Positions 1 through 4,921 of a DNA stretch of 5,704 nt are shown one piece after another. Under the pieces are notes generated by a model, which was not told where the DNA came from, ran no database searches, and worked only from the letters and a program-made list of their open reading frames with translations. This DNA is from JBFKPQ01 sp041628225. GTDB taxonomy: Bacteria; Actinomycetota; Acidimicrobiia; Spongiisociales; JAENVV01. Position 1 is the first letter of the stretch, and each line of letters opens with the position of its first letter. Made by a program: the position numbers and the translations under genes. Location of the stretch: the NCBI GenBank assembly GCA_041628225.1, contig JBFKPQ010000155.1, forward strand, positions 1 through 5,704, in the 5' to 3' direction.

Positions 1-2
1 CC

Positions 3-542
3 GCGCCCCCGGAGACGGTCACCGTCCAGAAGCCGCCAGCCGACGCCGCACCGCTCCTGGTCGGACGCACCGAACGACCCATGCTCACGCTGGTCGGCAT
101 CGTCGCCCTCTTCGTGCTCGGCGCGCTGTTTGCGGTGGGTCTGCCCGCCCTCGAAGCGAGATCGGTGGCCGCCGCGCAGATTCCGGGCACCACGCCGGAA
201 CTGTCCGGCTTGGCGGTGGACGGATATGCCGTCTACGTCCGCGAAGGATGCGCCGAATGCCACACCCGCCAGGTTCGAACCGTCGTCACCGATGTGGGTC
301 TCGGGCCGGTGACCGAGCCAGGGACGAGTCCGGCCGTCGGACCGTCCGTGCTGGGCTACCAACGGATCGGGCCCGACCTGACGCATGTCGGGTCACGAGA
401 GATGACCGACGAGGCGGCAGAGCTCGAAGCGCTGCTCGTCGACCCGGCGGCCGCCAACCCCGAGTCGATCATGCCGAGCTACGGGTACTTGTCCGACGAT
501 GATCTCGCCGCCCTCGTCCAGTTCCTCGTGGAGTCCAAATGA
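3..542 (+). CDS. CcoO-like cbb3-type oxidase subunit II, membrane-anchored monoheme cytochrome c (5' partial)
   Basis: The reading frame is open to the left window edge without a stop, so the gene, or a CcoN-CcoO fusion, probably begins upstream. The ATG at 81 has no Shine-Dalgarno sequence and sits just before the membrane segment, so it is a poor start. Counting from that ATG, residues 3-22 form one hydrophobic helix. A heme-c site CAECH follows at 57-61 inside YVREGCAECHTRQVRT, very close to the CcoO consensus (YIREGC..CHSQMIR). RIGPDLTHVGS (95-105) and PESIMPSYGYL (127-137) supply the GPDL motif and the probable axial Met131, both also typical of CcoO. The family role is to pass electrons to the CcoN heme-copper site from the outer face of the membrane. 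The family assignment is strong. Whether the protein is separate or fused to CcoN cannot be decided here. Confidence 0.85.
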   Translation, partial: APPETVTVQKPPADAAPLLVGRTERPMLTLVGIVALFVLGALFAVGLPALEARSVAAAQIPGTTPELSGLAVDGYAVYVREGCAECHTRQVRTVVTDVGLGPVTEPGTSPAVGPSVLGYQRIGPDLTHVGSREMTDEAAELEALLVDPAAANPESIMPSYGYLSDDDLAALVQFLVESK

Positions 543-1564
543 GCGAATACCTGGCAGCAGCCGCCTCGAACGTGGGCGGACCCGAAGACCTCGTGATGCG
601 TTCGGCCCGGGCCCGGGCTCAGGCCGCGGGCGTCCCCGTCGACGACATTCTGCGTGCCTGGGCCGGCGGTGAAGCGGCTCCCGCGGCCGCTCAGCCACCC
701 GTCGAAGCACCCGATCCTGCGCCAGTCGAGGTCGCCGATCGGTCGCCGGAACCCGCCGCGCCAGACCCCGCCGCGCCACCACCTTCCGAACCAGCCGCCG
801 TCGCACCGGCGATCGCCGACGCCACGCCGGCGCGGGTCGTGGCGGTATCCATTCCCGAAACGGTCACCGAGGCCGAGGCCGCCGACTGGGATCAGGTCAC
901 CGCCGTCAAGACCGCCGGCTTGAAGGAGCGCACCGGCTCTGTCGTGCCGACGTGGCTCGTCGCATTGTTCTCGATCATCCCTGTCTTCGCCGTCGCCTAC
1001 CTGTCCGTCAACAACAATGGCCCGGCTTGTGGCGACGCCGGCCAACTCGCCGTCGACTTCCGCAACGAACTCGTCAACTGCGACCTCACGGCCTATGCAG
1101 GCGCCGGCGGTCCCGGCGGCGACGGCGGCGGTGCCAACTTCATCGCAGCCGGACGCGAGGTATATGCCGGTGCCGGGGCGTGTGCGGGCTGCCACGGAGC
1201 GGATGGTGGTGGCGGAGCCGCCGGACCGCAGCTCAGCGCCGGCGTCGTCATCGAGACCTTTTCGTCCTGCGCCGATCACATCAAGTGGGTCCAGCTGGGG
1301 ACGGCCGGATGGTCTTCTGAAGTCGGCTCGAGCTACGGCGACACCAACAAACCGACCGGCGGATTCGGGCAGATGCCTGGATTCGGCAGCTCGCTCTCAG
1401 ACGAACAGATCCGGACGGTTGTCGCCTTCGAACGGGTGATCCATGGCCTCGCCCCCGTCGACGCTGTGCTCACCGACTGCGGCCTCGCCGAGGAGGCTCC
1501 AGCCGAGGATGCTCCGGCCGACGACGTTCCCGCAGAGGAAGCGCCCGAGGCCCTGGCGCCCTGA
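539..1564 (+). CDS. CcoP-position membrane-anchored monoheme cytochrome c with Pro/Ala-rich N-terminal region
   Basis: The start ATG overlaps the stop of the preceding cytochrome gene (ATGA), and GGAG at 530-533 lies 5 nt upstream, so translational coupling is likely. The 341 residues divide as follows. A short, probably helical cytoplasmic segment covers about 17-43. A Pro/Ala/Glu-rich linker runs to about 100. One transmembrane helix spans about 137-157. An outer Gly-rich linker covers 188-199, and a cytochrome c domain lies at about 202-303. Its heme site is CAGCH (215-219), with probable axial Met279 in GQMPGF. The acidic Pro/Ala tail (318-341) is low complexity. Canonical CcoP has two heme domains; this protein has one. 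Four further cysteines (164, 181, 244, 314) all lie on the outer side and could form two disulfides. The likely role is an electron-transfer subunit of the oxidase encoded upstream. Calling it CcoP rests on position and topology rather than close sequence similarity. Confidence 0.85.
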   Translation: MSEYLAAAASNVGGPEDLVMRSARARAQAAGVPVDDILRAWAGGEAAPAAAQPPVEAPDPAPVEVADRSPEPAAPDPAAPPPSEPAAVAPAIADATPARVVAVSIPETVTEAEAADWDQVTAVKTAGLKERTGSVVPTWLVALFSIIPVFAVAYLSVNNNGPACGDAGQLAVDFRNELVNCDLTAYAGAGGPGGDGGGANFIAAGREVYAGAGACAGCHGADGGGGAAGPQLSAGVVIETFSSCADHIKWVQLGTAGWSSEVGSSYGDTNKPTGGFGQMPGFGSSLSDEQIRTVVAFERVIHGLAPVDAVLTDCGLAEEAPAEDAPADDVPAEEAPEALAP

Positions 1565-1587
1565 CGCCGCCGGCACCACGCATACGA

Positions 1588-1617
1588 AGACGGGGCCCCG
1601 AAGGGCCCCGTCTCTTT
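1588..1617 (+). terminator. Rho-independent terminator of the cytochrome operon
   Basis: An uninterrupted 11-bp stem (1588-1598 with 1603-1613) closes a CGAA tetraloop, and it is followed by CTTT. It begins 23 bp after the stop of the second cytochrome gene. The stem is very GC-rich (ACGGGGCCC arm), which compensates for a short T run. Confidence 0.85.
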
Positions 1618-1663
1618 GCGAAACTTCCTCTGTCGTCACTGGGGCGGGCTGGGAGGCTTCCGA

Positions 1664-1754
1664 TACACCTTTGGGTACTGAACGTGCCCAAGGTTGTACT
1701 GTGACGACGTCGGTTGTTTCACTGGCGGGGGCCTCCGAAGAAACCCACCGCTAG
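1664..1754 (+). promoter_or_regulatory. Tandem hairpins upstream of the SAM hydrolase gene (possible structured leader or operator)
   Basis: The gap 1618-1814 contains no convincing gene but holds two good inverted repeats. Hairpin 1 (1664-1698) pairs TACACCTT-GGGTAC with GTGCCC-AAGG-TGTA around the loop TGAAC: 14 pairs, one of them G-T, with single-base bulges at T1672 and T1695. Hairpin 2 (1722-1731 with 1744-1754) has 10 pairs, one G-T and one bulged A1747, with a 12-nt loop that includes CCTCC. Neither is followed by a T run, so they do not look like terminators. GGTTGT occurs twice (1692-1697 and 1712-1717). I recognise no known riboswitch. If transcription starts upstream of 1664 they would form a structured 5' leader; otherwise they could be protein-binding sites. 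Confidence 0.4.
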
Positions 1755-1814
1755 CCCTAGTATCGGCCATCCCGCGCGAATTCTTTAATACCTTTTGCTG
1801 GAATACCTCTCACC

Positions 1815-2636
1815 ATGCCATATTCTCCCATTTCGTTCATCTCCGATTTCGGCCATTCCGACGAGTTCGTAGGTGTCGTGCACGGCGTGATCGCGAAGAT
1901 CGCTCCCGACGTGAAAGTCATCGACGTCACCCATGGGATTCAGGCCGGCGACGTGCGCGGTGGCGCCCTCGCCCTCCTCCGGGCCATCCAGTACCTGCCC
2001 GAAGGTGTCGTCCTCGCCGTGGTCGATCCGGGCGTCGGAACCGCGCGTCGTCCCATCGCCGTCCAGACCGACTGGGGTGTGTTCATCGGGCCGGACAACG
2101 GTCTGCTGTCTCCGGCCGTCGCCATGGTCGGCGGCGCATCCGCCGCGCACGCCCTCGACAACCCGGAGTTCGTGATACCGGCCGCCGGATCGACTTTCGA
2201 CGGTCGCGATCGATTCGGTCCCGCCGCGGCCGTGATCGCCGGCGGCAGCGCGTCGATCTCCGAGCTCGGGTCGCCCATCGACCCGCAGAACCTCACACCG
2301 ATGCTGCTGCCACTTCCCGAACACGACACCGGCCGCGTCACCGGCGCCACCTGGTGGGTCGATCACTTCGGGAACGTCCAGACAAACCTCTCTCCCGACG
2401 ACCTCGATGCCATCGGCATCGTTCGGGGTGGCGACGTAGCCCTCACGATCGGACCGGCCGACTACGCCCTCCCGTTCGTCGAAGCGTACGGTGACGTCGC
2501 ATCGGGATCTCCGATGCTCATCATCGATTCCCAAGGCCTCGTCGCCTTGTCGGTGCGCGACGGACGCGCCGACGAGTTCTTCGAGATCGGGGTGGACCGC
2601 CCCGTCACCCTACGGCGTCAGGCCGACGTCAGCTGA
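1815..2636 (+). CDS. S-adenosylmethionine hydrolase (SAM hydroxide adenosyltransferase, DUF62 family)
   Basis: The family hydrolyses S-adenosylmethionine to adenosine and L-methionine in the cytoplasm. The 273 residues match its usual length and architecture. ISFISDFGHSDEFVGVVHG (7-24) gives the SDFG...D start motif, and DVTHGI (37-42) follows. VVDPGVGTARRPIAV (69-83) carries Asp71 and Arg78, and FIGPDNGLLSP (90-100) is the substrate-pocket motif. The C-terminal barrel includes VDHFGNVQTN (182-191). In the studied Pyrococcus homologue PH0463 an Asp-Arg-His triad activates water. Here Asp and Arg are present, but the His of TFHGRD is Asp129 (STFDGRDRFGPAA). The C-terminal signature is also divergent (GRADEF where GNAA is common). 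There is no chlorinase or fluorinase signature. The ATG at 1815 places the domain start as in the family; no clear ribosome binding site is seen. The family is certain; full catalytic activity is less so. Confidence 0.93.
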   Translation: MPYSPISFISDFGHSDEFVGVVHGVIAKIAPDVKVIDVTHGIQAGDVRGGALALLRAIQYLPEGVVLAVVDPGVGTARRPIAVQTDWGVFIGPDNGLLSPAVAMVGGASAAHALDNPEFVIPAAGSTFDGRDRFGPAAAVIAGGSASISELGSPIDPQNLTPMLLPLPEHDTGRVTGATWWVDHFGNVQTNLSPDDLDAIGIVRGGDVALTIGPADYALPFVEAYGDVASGSPMLIIDSQGLVALSVRDGRADEFFEIGVDRPVTLRRQADVS

Positions 2637-2710
2637 ACGAAGAAGACGATCGCCGCGATCACGAGCAACGCAAGTAGTGCGAGGATCACGAAGGTCGTTC
2701 CGGGACGCAT
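2618..2710 (-). CDS. Putative small single-pass membrane peptide (30 aa, or 39 aa from 2737)
   Basis: The minus strand encodes MRPGTTFVILALLALLVI followed by AAIVFFVQLTSA and a stop: an N-terminal Arg, an unbroken hydrophobic helix of about 20 residues and a short polar end. Third codon positions across the helix are mostly G or C, as in the neighbouring genes. An in-frame ATG at 2737 would add nine residues (MVGGVPWRV); the start at 2710 has only a weak GGCGGG upstream. The 3' end overlaps the end of the convergent SAM hydrolase gene by 19 bp. I recognise no family. It could be a small membrane protein or a chance frame. Confidence 0.4.
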   Translation of the reverse strand: MRPGTTFVILALLALLVIAAIVFFVQLTSA

Positions 2711-2777
2711 GACCCGCCATGGTACGCCACCGACCATCGACGTCACGAACGTGGGCAGGGAGCACCAGGGCGGGGTC

Positions 2778-2783
2778 TAGCAT
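2778..2783 (+). promoter_or_regulatory. Possible -10 element for a leaderless kinase transcript
   Basis: TAGCAT fits the actinobacterial TANNNT pattern and ends 8 nt before the ATG at 2792. That spacing would start the transcript at or next to the initiation codon. No Shine-Dalgarno sequence precedes that ATG, which is consistent with leaderless translation. No convincing -35 element is seen. Confidence 0.35.
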
Positions 2784-2791
2784 GCCGCGAT

Positions 2792-3676
2792 ATGGCCAAC
2801 CACGCGCAACTCGTCGAGGACCTCATCTCTGGGCGAGGAGTCGTGATGCTCATGGGTGGACCCGACACCGGCAAGACAACGTTCGCGCGTGAACTGCTGG
2901 CGGCTGCTGCGGCAGCACATCTCACGACCGCCTACGTCGACGCCGACGTCGGCCAGTCGACCGTCGGACCGCCGGGATGTGTCGGGCTGAAATGGGTGAC
3001 GTCGAAGGCCGACATCGCCGAACTCGAACAGGCCGACGACCTCAGGTTCGTCGGATCGACCAACCCTTCGCGCCTCGTGCTCCAGATGGTGCTGGCCACC
3101 GCCACGCTCGTGGAGGCGGCGCGGCCCCAAGTCGATCTCGTCGTCGTCGACACCACCGGCACCGTGTCTGGGGTGACAGGGCAGACGCTCAAGTACCACA
3201 AGGTCGAGTTGTGCCGACCCGACGTTGTCGTCGCCATCCAACGTGGGTCCGAACTCGAGCCGGTGATCGGGATGCTGCGCAGGTTCTTCTCCACGGACGT
3301 CATCGACGTCGGTGTCCACCCCGACCTGGTGCCGATATCACCCGAGGTACGGACACAGCGCCGGATCGACCAGATGGCGGCCGCACTTGCTCCGCCGTTG
3401 GAGTCGTGGCGAGTGCGGCCGACCGTGTTCGCCCCCACGTTGCCCGCCGGTCTCGACCTGGCGCGTCTCGATGACATGCTCGTCGGCGTCCAGGACGGCA
3501 CCGGCCGTTGCCTCGGCCTCGGCGTGCTGGCCTTCGACGACGACGTCCTCAGGGTCCTCACGAACAAGGGGGACGGCATGAAGGGTCTCCGTCTGGGCTC
3601 CATGCGGGTCGATCTGTCGACGTACCGGACGAGCGCCGTGAATCTCCGTGAAGTGATGTTCGGATTGGAGACCTAG
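2792..3676 (+). CDS. Clp1/Grc3-like P-loop polynucleotide 5'-hydroxyl kinase family protein
   Basis: The 294-residue protein has a Walker A motif GGPDTGKT (22-29) and, after a helix, YVDADVGQSTVGPPG (48-62). The latter is the Clp1/Grc3 signature DxDxGQ...PPG, with Gln55 and the two acidic residues in place. VDLVVVDTTGTVSG (114-127) is the Walker B strand, and LKYHKVELCRPDVVVAIQ (133-150) continues the kinase core. The remainder (about 205-294) is a C-terminal domain with strands such as CLGLGVLAFDD (240-250). Eukaryotic and archaeal relatives phosphorylate RNA or DNA 5'-hydroxyl ends in tRNA splicing and rRNA processing. Bacterial members are mostly uncharacterised, so substrate and pathway are unknown. 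There is no signal peptide, so it should be cytoplasmic. It is probably transcribed on its own or with the CAP gene 36 bp downstream. No neighbouring RNA ligase is visible. Confidence 0.85.
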   Translation: MANHAQLVEDLISGRGVVMLMGGPDTGKTTFARELLAAAAAAHLTTAYVDADVGQSTVGPPGCVGLKWVTSKADIAELEQADDLRFVGSTNPSRLVLQMVLATATLVEAARPQVDLVVVDTTGTVSGVTGQTLKYHKVELCRPDVVVAIQRGSELEPVIGMLRRFFSTDVIDVGVHPDLVPISPEVRTQRRIDQMAAALAPPLESWRVRPTVFAPTLPAGLDLARLDDMLVGVQDGTGRCLGLGVLAFDDDVLRVLTNKGDGMKGLRLGSMRVDLSTYRTSAVNLREVMFGLET

Positions 3677-3686
3677 ATCAAGGTCT
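3669..3686. repeat. 6-bp inverted repeat spanning the kinase stop codon
   Basis: AGACCT (3669-3674) and AGGTCT (3681-3686) are perfect inverted copies separated by AGATCA. The second arm lies 27 bp before the CAP gene ATG, near where a -35 element would be, so it could be an operator. It is short enough to be chance and has no T run to act as a terminator. Confidence 0.25.
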
Positions 3687-3700
3687 GAGCCCTTTGCGTC

Positions 3701-3706
3701 GATATT
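3701..3706 (+). promoter_or_regulatory. Possible -10 element for the CAP-domain gene
   Basis: GATATT keeps the key A and final T of the -10 consensus and ends 6 nt before the ATG at 3713. That geometry again suggests leaderless initiation. There is no Shine-Dalgarno sequence in the 36-bp gap and no clear -35. Confidence 0.3.
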
Positions 3707-3712
3707 GCCCGC

Positions 3713-4222
3713 ATGGGTATCCGGGTGTTCGTCGCACTCATCGTTGCCGGCCTGCTCCTCGCTCCCGCACCTGCGCTCGCCGACGGAGCGGACGACGCCG
3801 CCTTCCTCGCCCTCATGAACGAGGAGCGGGCCGCGGCCGGCCTCGCGCCATTCCGATCGCATCCGGACCTGATCGACGATGCCGCTCGGCAGACGGCCGC
3901 CATGATGGCCGCCGGTGACATCTATCACTCGTCAGACCTCGCGTCGGTAACCACGGGATGGGAGTCGCTCGCCGAAAACGTCGGGTATGGGCCAACCGTA
4001 CCGAAACTCCACAACGCCTTCATGGCGTCGCCCAGCCACCGGGCCAACATCATGGGCGATTTCGATCGCGTGGGGATCTTCTCGGACGTCGTGGACGGAC
4101 GGATCTACGTGACGGTGATCTTCATGCGGTCATTGCCGGGAGCGTCCGTGCCCAACGGCCCAGATGCCTGGCCCCTGGCCGGGGTGGCGGGGGCTGCGGC
4201 CCTCGGTCTCGGCCGGCCGTGA
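3713..4222 (+). CDS. Secreted CAP-domain (SCP/PR-1, YkwD-like) protein
   Basis: A 169-residue protein with a typical Sec signal peptide: one Arg, a hydrophobic core (5-17) and probable cleavage after ALA at 21-23. The CAP fold follows. FLALMNEERAAAGLAPF (31-47) is the classic first helix of bacterial YkwD-like proteins. His72 (IYHSSD) and Glu88 (LAENVGYG) are two of the conserved cavity residues. SPSHRANIM (106-114) gives the second His, His109, and VGIFSD and IYVTVIF complete the core sandwich. The mature protein has no cysteine. The last 17 or so residues (WPLAGVAGAAALGLGRP) are hydrophobic and might touch the membrane, but are too short for a confident anchor. The biochemical role of bacterial CAP proteins is mostly unknown; roles in the cell envelope or lipid binding have been proposed. 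No functional link to the neighbours is evident. Confidence 0.88.
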   Translation: MGIRVFVALIVAGLLLAPAPALADGADDAAFLALMNEERAAAGLAPFRSHPDLIDDAARQTAAMMAAGDIYHSSDLASVTTGWESLAENVGYGPTVPKLHNAFMASPSHRANIMGDFDRVGIFSDVVDGRIYVTVIFMRSLPGASVPNGPDAWPLAGVAGAAALGLGRP

Positions 4223-4226
4223 GCAC

Positions 4227-4303
4227 GCAAAAGCCCAAGGAACCCCGAAGACCGACCCCGCACTTCCCCGAACGGGCGGCCCTCGTTGCACCTTGGGCTT
4301 TGC
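4227..4303. repeat. Long-loop inverted repeat; possible bidirectional terminator or small RNA
   Basis: GCAAAAGCCCAAGG (4227-4240) and CCTTGGGCTTTGC (4291-4303) are inverted copies apart from one extra A, giving 13 pairs. It starts 4 bp after the CAP gene stop, in a convergent gap. The AAAGCCC/GGGCTTT pattern resembles a terminator, but the 50-nt loop is unusually long and only TTT follows. Inside the loop, 4271-4276 pairs with 4281-4287 (6 pairs, T4283 bulged). CCCCG occurs three times in the part left unpaired (4243-4247, 4256-4260, 4266-4270). Confidence 0.5.
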
Positions 4304-4373
4304 ACGTCCGAACATACGAAGCGACTCATCATGCGTCAAGCCCTGCATAATCGCCCGACAACTACGGCCACAT

Positions 4374-4409
4374 GTGCATGATCGACCTACCTCATGCCCG
4401 TCCATGCAC
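4374..4409. repeat. GTGCATG/CATGCAC inverted repeat
   Basis: Perfect 7-bp inverted arms at 4374-4380 and 4403-4409 are separated by 22 bp. The left arm overlaps the 8-bp palindrome CACATGTG (4369-4376). The intervening sequence holds another CATG. It might be a protein-binding site; no known regulator is recognised. Confidence 0.3.
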
Positions 4410-4417
4410 CATTTTCG

Positions 4418-4434
4418 CGCCTTCGGCGGGTTTT
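4418..4434 (+). terminator. Weak candidate terminator hairpin
   Basis: CGCC-TTC-GGCG (4418-4428) forms four GC pairs and is followed by GG and TTTT. It is nearly 200 bp after the CAP stop codon and short, so its activity is uncertain. It also directly precedes the DnaA-box cluster. Confidence 0.25.
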
Positions 4435-4439
4435 CCCCA

Positions 4440-4486
4440 TAATCCACAGCTTTCCACAGGGGGTTGTGCACAACCCCTGTGAACAA
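4440..4486. promoter_or_regulatory. Cluster of DnaA-box-like 9-mers around a large palindrome
   Basis: Compared with the DnaA boxes TTATCCACA (E. coli) and TTGTCCACA (common in actinobacteria), the + strand has TAATCCACA (4440-4448), CTTTCCACA (4450-4458) and TTGTGCACA (4464-4472). The minus strand has TTGTGCACA (4465-4473) and TTGTTCACA (4478-4486). Each differs from a consensus by one or two bases and keeps the CACA end. The first two start exactly 10 bp apart, one helical turn. CACAGGGGGTTGTG (4455-4468) and CACAACCCCTGTG (4469-4481) make a near-perfect palindrome with one extra G. Flanks contain ttttcccc on the left and the modestly AT-rich aagttt and tattttt on the right. Clusters like this occur at replication origins and at DnaA-regulated or titrating sites. 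No dnaA or dnaN is in the window. Confidence 0.6.
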
Positions 4487-4498
4487 GTTTCTCCGAAC

Positions 4499-4921
4499 CT
4501 ATTTTTCGCGGGATCGGAGGAGCGGTCGGAACGACTGTTCGACGAGTTGGTGACACTCGGCGAGGACGTACTCCAACTCGTCTTCCGAGAGATGCTCGAG
4601 CGCCACGCGACCCCGCAGCACGATCCCGCCGCGCGGGTCGAGCGCAAACCTCACTCGCCACGTCCCATGATTGCGAACCAGGCATTGGCGGAACGCCTCA
4701 GTCGGTTCGGCAGGCGCCGGAGCGACGTAGGCCTCAACCTGAATGGATCGCTCCCCGACCGCGAACCACACCGAGGTGAAGTCCCTCGTCGTCTGCCGCA
4801 TGCGCACCACCCAGCTCTCTTCGACCTGTTCGGCATAGACGACGTCGCCGTCGGGATCGGTCACCCACCGATCGATGGTGGCGACGAGTAGGGCTTCAGC
4901 TGCGGCCCGTGATTCCGGCAT
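4499..4921 (-). CDS. YbjN-domain protein encoded immediately after mshA
   Basis: The 140-residue protein is translated from ATG at 4921. I chose this over an in-frame start at 4984 because GGAG lies 4 nt upstream and because the longer version would extend deep into mshA with an unlikely Ser/Pro-rich leader. The sequence begins MPESRAAAEALL, then DRWVTDPDGDVV, and continues with alternating strands and helices typical of the YbjN/type III chaperone-like fold (SWVVRMR; SVWFAVGERSIQVEAYVAP; FRQCLVRNHGTWRVRFALDP; RVALEHLSEDELEYVLAECHQLVEQ). There is no signal peptide, so it should be cytoplasmic. Its start overlaps the end of mshA by 26 bp, so coupled translation is likely. A YbjN-type gene follows mshA in mycobacteria too (Rv0487). 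Its molecular function is unknown; a chaperone-like or regulatory role linked to mycothiol is only conjecture. Confidence 0.85.
   Translation of the reverse strand: MPESRAAAEALLVATIDRWVTDPDGDVVYAEQVEESWVVRMRQTTRDFTSVWFAVGERSIQVEAYVAPAPAEPTEAFRQCLVRNHGTWRVRFALDPRGGIVLRGRVALEHLSEDELEYVLAECHQLVEQSFRPLLRSREK

Noticed and set aside
479..1279. 266-codon minus-strand open frame opposite the second cytochrome gene
   Set aside because: Its composition is a Gly/Arg/Asp-rich mirror of the Pro/Ala-rich cytochrome frame, with no recognisable domain. The plus frame has the heme motif and membrane helix.
1618..1814. Known SAM or SAH riboswitch, or a tRNA
   Set aside because: The two hairpins do not show the conserved cores of the SAM-I/IV, SAM-II or SAH classes as I know them, and no cloverleaf can be drawn.
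1694..2494. 266-codon plus-strand frame overlapping the SAM hydrolase
   Set aside because: It is Arg-rich low-complexity translation in the wrong frame of a clear DUF62 gene.
1815..2636. Fluorinase or chlorinase rather than SAM hydrolase
   Set aside because: The hydrolase Asp and Arg positions are kept, and no halogenase-specific signature or natural-product cluster is present. The Asp129 change alone does not imply halide use.
4223..4498. Confident call of chromosomal oriC
   Set aside because: DnaA boxes are clear, but there is no dnaA, dnaN or rpmH, only modest AT richness, and flanking genes point inward. I keep it as a DnaA-box cluster of unknown role.
4394..4891. 165-codon plus-strand open frame across the DnaA cluster and the YbjN gene
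   Set aside because: It has no domain features and is antisense to a well-formed YbjN-like protein; it would also run through the DnaA boxes.
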